Below, one piece after another: positions 54,741 to 64,000 of a DNA stretch of 64,000 nt. Source of the DNA: Oehlia diaphana (lineage: Eukaryota; Glomeromycota; Glomeromycetes; Glomerales; Glomeraceae); the NCBI GenBank assembly GCA_003833135.1, contig QZLH01000531.1, positions 9,593-73,592 of the forward strand, given 5' to 3'. Each line of letters opens with the position of its first letter. Position 1 is the stretch's first letter. The notes beneath the pieces are model-generated. The model saw only the letters and a program-made list of their open reading frames with translations. It was not told the origin of the DNA and ran no database searches. The translations under genes and the position numbers were made by a program.

Positions 54741-57672
54741 TATTAATAATATGGAAAATATCTTTTATAGCTTGAGTTTAATGATTTTAACTATAATTAG
54801 TGTTTCATTATAAAAAGAGCCTATCATCTTAATTTACTTAAATAGATATAAAAGTAAATAACAAAGGAAGAAATTCTAAAGTAGAAATATTGTGAAAAGA
54901 TAGGAATGAAATCAAAAACCTGCTTACTTATAAGATAGGTTACTGAAAATCTAAGGTAAAATTTATAATTGAAAATTTTTAAAGATTCTATTATATATAG
55001 ATAAATTACATTTAAAAAAGGAAATATTACATTAAGTTGTTATGATTTTTTCCTTTGTTTTTATATTTTAAATATAACTAACTGTTTGACTGACCATTTA
55101 ACTGATTTTTATCAAATAGAAGGTTAGTTATTGATTATTTAAGAATTTAAATATTATGAATTAAGTTTTTTTATTAAAATACAAGAAAAAGCATTTTTAT
55201 CAAAAACAATTAACAAAAAGTTGTAAAGCATTTTTTTTTATTAAAACACTTAAAAAAAATTGTTTTGCAATGTTTTTTATTAAATAATTAAAAATGTTTG
55301 CAATATTTTTTATTAAAATAATTAAAAAATATTGCAAAAATGTTTTTTTATTTATTAAATTATATGTTAAAAATTAGAGTTCCAAACAGGTTAACCAAAT
55401 TTAGGTAACCTGACAGGTTAACCTGAATTTATCAGGTTAGCAATTGCAATTTAGCATCAGTTTAGGTTGTAACATTAATATAACCTGAATGACCTGTTGA
55501 CCTGAAACTATGATTTTATATTATAAGTGAATTGCGCGGTATTAGAATTCACTTTTTTATATTGATCTTATATATAAAAAGTGAATTGTGATATCAAAAT
55601 TCACTTTTTTATATTGATCTTATATATAAAAAGTTAGTTGCAGTATTGCGATTCAACTTTATATGATTTAATATAAAAAAGTGAATCGCAATATTTCAAA
55701 AAAAAAAAAATGTTTTGCACCATTTTTTTTTGATATTTTAATAAAAATCCGGAAAATTTTCAGGTTTCAGTTCAAGTCAGGTCAAACAAATAATCTGATA
55801 TAACCTAACCTGACCTGATCCATTTGGAACTCTATTGAATACCATAAACAGGTTCGTAGTTCTCAGTGAGTGAGATGATCCCATTTGCTTGGAATTTGAC
55901 AGGCTACATAGAAGTAAAACTAAAGGAGTCGTGGTATGGGAATTGTTCTAAATCATTCACTAAGTAGACCATCAATGTCCAGGATGGTGACGAGGGAAGA
56001 AAGAAACTTATACCACATTGGTACTCATGTACTACCGTATTTTTCTGGTAATTTTGCTATGAAAAAATTCCAAGATAAGAGATGAGAACCCGATCTTTAG
56101 CTTCATGTTGAATGTGGTGTTATCATTGGTAAAACAGCGATATCTGCATTTCTGTCAGGTAATGTACACATATAAGATAAAAGTATTAAAAAAAGATAAT
56201 TATTGTATAGCAAATCATTTACCTTTCAGTACTTTATTGAAATCATCATCTAACTTCTTAATGTTAACAATAAAAACTTTTCCTACCCCTTTTAGAAAAC
56301 CTATTTCTAATGTAATTGCATTAACATTTACTTCAAAAATACCATCTTGATGATATTTGATCTGATTGATCTGATGCTAACTCATTGCAAGTATTGTCAG
56401 ATTTCATTTTGTTAGGTCATATTAGAAATATTTTCAATATCTCCACTGTAAATAAGATTAGGTAGATATAAATCAGCATATTCTAATGAATGACAGACTA
56501 CTCAAATTTCAACCCCACATTTTTACTCGAATAATCTCCATTATATCATCAAACAATTTTGCAAGAATGGGTTAACGAAATGTTCTTGGTACGATAATTC
56601 ATTTTGTTTAGGGTCAAATAGCATTAATAGGTACTCTGAATAAAAATAAACTAAACAGAAATAAAAAGTATTAAAATACATCCATCATACATCAGTTTAT
56701 ACCTATTATTACAATCACTTGTATAGGTCTTATACCCATAACAAATCATGATGTTGCTTGAAATTAAATGTTCCTGTATATAGTCTCTCGGTAACATTTT
56801 TGATTGCAAATGGCAACTTGAAGTATTATAGGTTGGATCCGTTATTTGAACGGATATTAATAATTTGAAGATCACCCATAGTAACTCGCAGATTAGCAGG
56901 TAGTCATTAAGCCAATAATGACAAAGTTTAAAATTTTATTTTTGTAATGTTGTAGTAATTAATTTAGAATTTAAAATCTGACAGATATCCGGATAACGGA
57001 TATCCAAAGTGTAATTTGTGTATAGCGAATTTATGCTATACATATAATTGAAATAAATTTTATGACTAGAACATCAATTCCGCAAAGAATATTTATTCAA
57101 AAAATTTTTGCTTCAAACACTTATTTGTAACTTTAAATTAAAATTTTACTATAGACTATTCCCGACATAACAATACCTCAAAGTTAAGGTTCTCGCATTG
57201 CGAGCAACCCCCTTGTGCTGTAAATCTTTATCATTCACAATATCGTTCCCCTAGTTTTTTAAGATACTATAAGCGAGATTTCGAATGTTGGAAAGAGACA
57301 TACTGTAATACCTGGCCTCTGGTCTTTAGAAACCTATAAACGAGTGACTGCGCGGTGTAGTAAAAATTGCCCGTTAATATAATACTCGAAATTCCGCAAG
57401 CGTATACCCTTGCAAATCACTATTTATATTACACGTTCTACATAAAATCTAATTTCTAGGTTAAAATAACTACCTACTAAGTTCGTATGCACTTTTAACT
57501 TAATTTCGTTACTGATGTGATTGATGTAATCATGTTGAACATGTGACAATTGTGACACTATCTGCTATTAGAATAGTAGAATTAATAATCAATTAAGTTA
57601 AACTCGATCTATCGTTATCTTTTTCCAATTTTCAATTTTTGTCTGTCTTTTGTACATTTTCCATTTTAAATA
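54741..57672. other. Gene-poor region upstream of NFS1
   Basis: Besides the MITE at 55376-55833 no gene can be supported. Short frames near 56105-56350 (+) and 56651-56875 (-) have no recognisable domain. The last about 100 bp before 57673 are pyrimidine-rich and serve as NFS1 5' flank. Confidence 0.5.
55376..55833. mobile_element. 458-bp MITE with AGAGTTCCAAA ends and internal stem-loops
   Basis: Left end AGAGTTCCAAACAGGTTAAC; right end, complemented, AGAGTTCCAAATGGATCAGG. Both ends continue with several AGGTTAACCTG/AGGTCAGGTTAGGTT words, in direct and inverted order. Inside are direct repeats of about 60 bp (55545-55650) with ATAAAAAGTGAATTG and CAATTCACTTTTTTAT words that pair as stem-loops. 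No coding capacity. Confidence 0.75.
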
Positions 57673-59698
57673 ATGTTGCGTACAGCTACTTCAAGGGTAT
57701 TGACACGCGGGATCGCGCGTAATGTTATTCCATCACAAAGAGTAGTAATGCCTACTCTAACAGTTGGATTATTAAATAAAAAAAGGTTTACTTCTGCGAC
57801 AAATCCTGATAAAGCTGCTGCCGTTGAAACTATAACGCAAACTCTCGTATCTCCTTCACCTGGTTCGTATATAGAACTTACCTAATGATAATTCTTTTAT
57901 TTTTTTTTCTAATTTACTTATTTTTATTTTATAGTTTCTTTAGGATTTGAAGAGACCGAAGTTAAAAAAGGATCTCGTCCTATTTACTTAGATATGCAAG
58001 CTACAACACCCACGGATCCTCGTGTTCTTGACGCAATGATGCCATATTTAACACAACAATATGGAAACCCACATTCTAGAACTCATGCATACGGTTGGGA
58101 AGCTGAGAAAGCTATTGATATGGCTCGTCAAGTATGTAATTTCTCTTAATATTTCGATTATTTTAGAATTACTTAGTACTTACCTAATATTTATATTTTA
58201 CTTTCATAGTATGTGGCCGATTTAATAGGAGCAGATGCTAAGGATATTATTTTTACATCAGGTGCAACTGAATCAAATAACTTGGGTATCAAAGGAGTTG
58301 CTCGATTTTATAAAGCTAAAAAAAAACATATTATCACGACTAATATTGTAATTACACTTTTTTTGAATTATATTTTTTCTTATTTAACTATCAATATATA
58401 TATTTAACTATCAATTAATAAACAATTGTATTCTATAGGAACATAAATGTGTACTTGACTCATGTCGCGTTTTATCTGAAGAAGGATTCGATGTCACATA
58501 TTTACCGGTTCAAAAATCTGGTCTTATTGATTTAAATCAATTAGCAGAAACTATTCGACCAGACACATCAATCGTATCCATCATGACAGTGAATAATGAA
58601 ATTGGAGTAATACAACCAATTGAAGAGATTGGTAAAATTTGTCGTTCCAAAAAAGTATTTTTCCATACAGATGCTGCTCAAGCAGTCGGAAAAATTCCAT
58701 TGGATGTCAATAAGATGAATATCGATTTAATGAGTATCTCGGGTCATAAGATTTACGGACCGAAAGGGATTGGTGCTTTGTATTGTAGGAGAAAACCTAG
58801 AGTTAGAGTCGAAGCTTTACAAAGTGGTGGAGGACAAGAGAGGGGATTAAGAAGTGGAACTGTTCCTACACCAATAGTAGTAGGATTGGGTGAAGCTTGT
58901 CGAATCTCTAAGGAAGAAATGCAGGTGAATATAATGATAGTAATGATAGTTTATGAAAATTGCTGCCAAATGATGATAAACCGCTAAATTTTATCGAGAG
59001 AATAATAATATTATAAACATATGACGAAAAAACAGTGTAGGGGTTCTGAAGCAGCAATTACAAACTTTATTTAATATGTAAATTATATGATGTCTTTCTT
59101 AATTGCCTTTTTTTTTTTTTACAGTATGATGCAAATCGTATCGAAAGTCTTTCGAAAAGATTAATTGATGGAATTACATCGAAAGTAAATCATGTAGTTC
59201 GTAATGGTGATCCTAATGCAACATATCCAGGTACAGATTTTGAAAATGGAGAGTAATTTTATAAAAAATATTAATTCGGTTACTAATTCTCCATCTCTTT
59301 TAAGGATGTGTTAACCTTTCATTTGCATATGTTGAAGGAGAATCACTTTTAATGGCTCTTAAAGATATAGCACTTTCATCTGGTTCAGCGTGTACATCAG
59401 CTTCATTGGAACCTTCTTATGTATTACGTGCATTAGGAGCAGAAGATGATATGGCACATTCTAGTATCAGATTTGGTATAGGAAGGTTTACTACTGAAAG
59501 AGAAGTTGATTTTGTTGTTGATAGAGTAGTAAGCCACGTGGATAGGTTGAGAGAAATGTCACCTCTTTGGGAGATGGTAAGATAATGTCGTACGGCACAT
59601 GTATCATTTATTAAACATATGAATTTAATTTCTATGATTCATTTTTATAGGTTCAAGAAGGTATTGATCTCAAATCGATCAACTGGTCTCAACATTAA
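57673..59698 (+). CDS. NFS1: Mitochondrial cysteine desulfurase NFS1, 478 aa
   Basis: Seven exons: 57673-57862, 57935-58131, 58210-58347, 58439-58924, 59125-59230, 59305-59576, 59651-59698; 1437 nt in phase. The Arg/Ser/Thr-rich first about 45 residues ([20 protein letters not shown]) are a mitochondrial presequence. The rest is a class V PLP enzyme: [72 protein letters not shown], the PLP lysine in [29 protein letters not shown], and the catalytic cysteine in [20 protein letters not shown]. The C-terminus [18 protein letters not shown] is the conserved Isu-interacting tail. It takes sulfur from cysteine for Fe-S cluster assembly on the Isu scaffold with Isd11/frataxin, and supplies tRNA thiolation. 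All key residues are present. Confidence 0.97.
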
Positions 59699-60423
59699 AT
59701 CAATGTTGTCATTACGAATATCACGAATATCACCGGTGAAAAAAATAATTTCACGCTCAAGTGGGAACATTATTGATCTAGTATTTTTTTGGAGTAACTA
59801 ACACGTGGATAATAAGGAGACGCATATTGTTTTATTTGATATTCACATAATCATTTGTTCACTATATTTAATATCATTGTATCATAACAAACGTATTGAA
59901 TAATTTATTTTTGAAGAATTAATTATTAAAAAAATTCTAAAAAGCATTTTTTGTCGCTTTTTTTTTTTTTTTATTATATATATATATATATATAATAGTA
60001 ATTTTTTCTTTCTTATATATATATATATTAAAATAAATAAATAAATAAAATAAATAAATATGAGAGATATACTATTTACAAAGGGGAAAATAAATTATAA
60101 TACTAACACAGTTAATAAATTAATTTACTCTTAAAAAAGAGCAATGCATATATATATTATTAGTACATATTTTTTTGACTATAAATTTTTGTTTGTGATG
60201 TTGCATATTTTGTTTAATTATTTGGAGTGTAATATTTTTTTTTTTTTTTATGAAAGTAAATAAAAGTAAAATGCATTTTTTTATGTTATATACGTTGAGG
60301 TAATAAAAAAAAAAAAAAGAAAAGAAAAATTAAATTTACACAATAAAATGAAGTTTTTTTCCCAAAAATTAAACCCCCATCCCAAATAAAGAAATATTAT
60401 ATAAATAAATAAAATTAAAAAAA
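59699..60423. other. Convergent intergenic region with AT microsatellites
   Basis: 725 bp between the ends of NFS1 and the Sel1 gene. It holds TA runs (about 59975-59995, 60015-60030), an AAAT run and T/A homopolymers. No gene seen. Confidence 0.6.
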
Positions 60424-61475
60424 TTATTCATCATATTTCTTTTTATAAATCCAAGAATTCCCTAACATACTTGAACCTTGAGCAGCAGCTAACCTATAAT
60501 ATTTTGCAGCTTTCTTCATATCTTTTTTAACACCTTCACCATTTGCATAACAAAAACCTAAATCATTTTGAGCATCTGGATCACCCAAATTAGCAGCAAT
60601 TTCAAAATAATAAGCAGCAGTATGTTTATTCTTTGGTACACCCCAACCATGTCTAAAACAAACACCTAAAAAAAGGTAAAAAAAAAAAAGTTTAATACAT
60701 GAAAAAAAAAAATGTACAAATAAAACATACATAAAACACAACATAAATAATAGTACATATACATACCCAATTCATATATAGCTAATACTAATTCATGACA
60801 AGCAATAGAAGGATTTGCAGCCATGGTAGTATGTAAATCTGAAACGGCGGATTCAGCAGCTTTTTGTAAATAACGTACGGCTAATTTTGGATTTGATTTA
60901 CAACCCCAACCATGTCTTAAAGCGATACCATAAAGAAATAAACCAAGAGGACTATCTTTATCAGCAGCCAATTTAAAATAATAAGTAGCTTTTTCTAATT
61001 CATTATCTTCATGAAATCTTATAGCTTGTTGAATAAATTCATCAGCTTGATTTTGTCTAGTAATAGGAGAACTAGGAGGTTGACATATTATTGCAGAAGA
61101 AGCAGTAACAGCAGTATTTATTTGAGGTAAAGATATTTGTTTATTATTAGAAAGGGTTTGAACTATAGGTATATTTTGACGACGATAATTATAAAAAGAT
61201 TCAGAATCAATAGGAGAATTTGAAGTAGTAGTAGGAGTTGTATTATAACTTAAGTTATAACTTATAGGAGAATTTGTAGCAGAATGATGACGATATTGAT
61301 GTACATTAGTATCTAAATGTAAAGTATTATTTTTGGATTTCTCTTTTGTTAAATCCAATATAGCAGAACCTGAATTTGAGCGTATAAATATACCATGTTT
61401 TTGAGATGATTTTTTTGAAGGATCTGAAGGTGATGTGGAAGAATTTGGTGAAAAGAAACGTTTAATTGATTTCAT
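60424..61475 (-). CDS. Sel1-repeat protein (Chs4/Skt5-like tail), 316 aa
   Basis: Two exons (minus): 61475-60767 and 60665-60424; 951 nt in phase (..AIYELG|VCFRHGWG..). The first about 140 residues are Ser/Thr/Asn/Pro-rich and basic (MKSIKRFFSPNSSTSPSDPS), probably disordered. From about 150 onward come four Sel1-like helix pairs: DELEKATYYFKLAADKDSPL and GLFLYGIALRHGWG, NPKLAVRYLQKAAESAV, VPKNKHTAAYYFEIAANLGD and DAQNDLGFCYANGEGV, KDMKKAAKYYRLAAAQGSSM. The end LGNSWIYKKKYDE resembles the tail of fungal Sel1 proteins related to chitin-synthase activators. A scaffold or adaptor role is inferred. Confidence 0.9.
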
Positions 61476-63939
61476 TTTTAAAAATGTAAAAAAAAAAAGT
61501 TGTTTTTTATAAAATTATATTTTTTTGGGGGGGAAACAAGTGAAATTTTTAAACGTTTTATAAGTTTTATAAATAAAAAGAGGATAATCAATAAAAGATT
61601 CGATAAATGGATGAAGATGATTGATTTACAACAAAAATTGATAAATTAAATTTTTAGAAAACCCGTTGCAAAATTTAATTATGAAACTATTAAAGGAGTA
61701 TTTGTTTTTTAAAGGTAACAGAAAAAATATTATTATGTTTTAAATAATAATATTTATAAAATATATATATATATATATATATTTATGATATTTAAAGATA
61801 AGACAACGTAATTAATAATTATAATAATAAAGATAAATATTAAAAAGGATTTGTAAAAGAAGAAAAAAATCGAGTTTTCTTTTTAATTTGTTAAAGGTTT
61901 TCTTTTTATTCAAAAAGAAAAGGGAAAATCAATTTCTTTTTTTATTTTTAAAAAAAAAAATGAGGAAAAAAAATTTAAAATTAAAAGTAAAAAAAAAATA
62001 AAATAAAAATAAAAAAAAAAATTTTGGAAATTTTTTTCTGAAATTTTGTGTGAAAAAAAATCTACTTTGCGGGGCTCTTTATATAATTAAAATTTTTATT
62101 ACAATTAACATAAAAAAAAAAAAAAAAAATGTCTGTGTTGTGTAATCACCGATTTATTTGAAAGTTTAGTATCAAAAAATTTTTTTTTTTAATTACCATA
62201 TTTGTTTTATACATTAAGTTAAAAAATTATATTGTTGAAAATGGTTTATTGTAAAAATTTATATACTGGCTATAATATATTATATATTACATAGTGTACA
62301 AAATAACAAAATACAAAAATACAAAAATACGATTATCATTTTTATTACAAATAAAATATTATAAATGTAATTATTTTTAAAATAAAATTTGATTTGATAA
62401 ACCTATTAATAAAAAAATAAAAAAACGATTGTTTATTTTTTCTAGGTTAAAAAAAAATTTTTTGTTCTATATTAGATTATTACATTATTTACATTTTAAA
62501 AATGAAAAAAAATATTCCATTTTAACCAAAAGTAAATTCAAAAAAAAATACCTTTGTTTTTTTTTATATATATGAGAAAATTATTTATACTTTTTACTTT
62601 TCTTTTTTCAAAACAAAAAAAGATCAATTTATTGGTATTTTCTTTAATGTAACCTATAAAAAAAAGGAGAAAACGACGATAGAATGAAAAAAGAAATTAT
62701 CAAATTAAAAAAAGGGGGGGGGGGGGAGGATTTTTTTTTTTCCCCTTTGTAAATTAATTATATCATTTTTTTTAAAAAAATTTCGCGTATCTATTTTTTT
62801 TTTTAAATAAATTAAAGATAAATTTCGATATGCGAACACAAAAACACAAAATAAAGTAATGCTTCAAAATGTACGAATGCGTGAATATTTGTAAAAAGAT
62901 AAATATTAACTGGATGAAAATTATTTGAAAACTAAAAATGTATAATACGTAAAAATGTGTAGGTAAAGGTAAAAGGGATGAATTATTTGAATATCTTAAA
63001 AAGAAGAACAAAGAATTTATTAATTAGGGAAAAGTTACAAAACAACGTGGAATATTAAATGGAATATTACAGTACAATTATTTACAATGATATAATGTTA
63101 TAAAATATAAATTATAATTCCCCTATCGTGTATTGAACACTTGTACTTTAGTAACTTTGGTAAACTTATCACACTTATTATAAACTTAGTAACCTGATCA
63201 AAAGTGGTCTTACTAAAAAATGAGGTAATATTTAAAACGAATTTTGAACAATAAACAAGTTTGAAAATTATCCCTAAATTTGGAGGAACATTGTGTGTTG
63301 TAAAACAATTCGTATATGTACATATTAAATTATTATGACTCGGTCAATTACTTTATAAAGTTTAATTCATTTTATAAAAATATTGTGAAATTGTGTGATT
63401 TTATATGATTTTAATATTTTTTAAATGTTTAATACAAAATATTTTATATCCAATCGTATCTTTTTTAAGCCTTTTAGTAAATTTAAATTCGAAACATGTA
63501 AAAAAAAAAAAAAAGAGTTGTAAATTTAGATACCCTTACTTCTTATAATATTCTCATTAGTTACATGGACAATATTAAAATCTCTCTACATGTAATAGAA
63601 AAAACTTGTTTATAACTCGTTTAATGCAATGTATAATAATGTAATAACAAGTGGTATGTTGATCCATATTATTATTATTATTTTATTATTTTTTATTTTA
63701 TTTTTTTTTTTAACAAAAAAGAAAAAAAAATAAAAATAAAAATAAAAAATAAAAAATAACATCAGAATTTTATATGCAAAGTTAATCAACTTACAACTAA
63801 CACGAAAAAAAAAAAATTTAAAAAATTAAAAAAATAAAAAAATTTATTAAATTTATTATATCCAAAAGTCCAAACAATCGATTTTTAAAAAATGAAATAT
63901 AATAAAGTTATCATTATTGGTCATAATTTAAATTAATAA
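61476..63939. other. Very AT-rich region, no gene seen
   Basis: About 2.4 kb upstream of the Sel1 gene with long A and T runs, a TA run (61760-61782) and a G13 homopolymer at 62714-62726. Short frames exist (e.g. 62772-63011, minus) but have the composition of random AT-rich DNA. Confidence 0.55.
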
Positions 63940-64000
63940 TTATTCTTGTGTAACGGATTCCCAACTTCTTCTAACATAATAATTGAAATGTTGCTCTTAG
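63940..64000 (-). CDS. Possible 3' end of a gene running off the window
   Basis: On the minus strand the last 61 bases read EQHFNYYVRRSWESVTQE followed by TAA (63940-63942). The composition (Trp, Arg, Tyr, His in a row of varied residues) is protein-like and differs from random frames nearby. An AG at 63999-64000 region could be the splice acceptor. No family can be named from so short a piece. Confidence 0.4.

Noticed and set aside
56651..56875. 74-codon minus-strand frame with Cys and Tyr residues
   Set aside because: Somewhat protein-like, but there is no domain, no adjoining exon and no repeat support; too weak to annotate.

Overview
The window looks like nuclear DNA of a very AT-rich, intron-dense, early-diverging fungus. 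The best guess is an arbuscular mycorrhizal fungus of the Rhizophagus type (Glomeromycotina). The reasons are the extreme AT content, many short introns (about 50-110 nt) with GTAAGT/TTTAG-type borders, a Sel1-repeat protein, a heterotrimeric G-alpha, a fungal Nam8-like RRM protein and a dense mixture of transposons, MITEs and decayed repeat-family genes. The organism is an inference; no marker gene proves it. Two long runs of N (17700-18327 and 45018-45519) and one single N (54515) are assembly gaps.

Gene-rich part, 3.3-42.4 kb. From the left: an Sfi1-like centrin-binding repeat protein (12 predicted exons, -), a large acidic F-box protein (-), a CCDC90/MCUR1-type mitochondrial coiled-coil membrane protein (+), an unrecognised Ser/Asn-rich protein (-), a P-loop uridine-kinase-like kinase (-), a young Tc1/mariner element with an intact transposase, an unrecognised membrane-anchored helical protein (-), an EF-hand protein with a long disordered N-terminus (-), a three-RRM Nam8/TIA-1-like RNA-binding protein (+), an Msc7-like membrane-anchored aldehyde dehydrogenase family protein (-), decayed coding remnants (34.6-36.1 kb), a G-protein alpha subunit (354 aa, -), an orphan protein (-) and a voltage-gated proton channel of the Hv1 type (-). 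I reconstructed the splice structures by eye; almost all close in frame and give lengths normal for the family.

Mobile-element part, 42.4-57.6 kb. A 4.3-kb TIR element (about 44343-48602) carries two convergent, decayed genes: a SAM-like accessory protein and an IS630/Tc1-type DDE transposase. Most of their premature stops look like C-to-T changes. It is followed by a GTAC-rich MITE and then by a 3.7-kb element (48996-52704), flanked by a 6-bp ACTAGT duplication, that sits inside another reading frame; removing it restores that frame exactly. The inside of this element is an array of about 30 units of about 105 bp. Each unit looks like a 36-38 nt micro-exon flanked by intron-like DNA, potentially coding a 12-residue hydrophilic repeat, and the array ends in an exon-like 3' segment. 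Beyond it lie a 71-bp tandem repeat, a 49-bp near-perfect palindrome that starts a 19-bp minisatellite, a second copy of the GTAC MITE, and a 458-bp MITE.

Right part, 57.7-64 kb. The mitochondrial cysteine desulfurase NFS1 (+, 7 exons, 478 aa) is followed by a convergent Sel1-repeat protein (-, 2 exons, 316 aa), a gene-poor AT-rich stretch, and possibly the 3' end of another gene on the minus strand at the window edge.

There is no operon logic: genes are monocistronic, and neighbours appear functionally unrelated.
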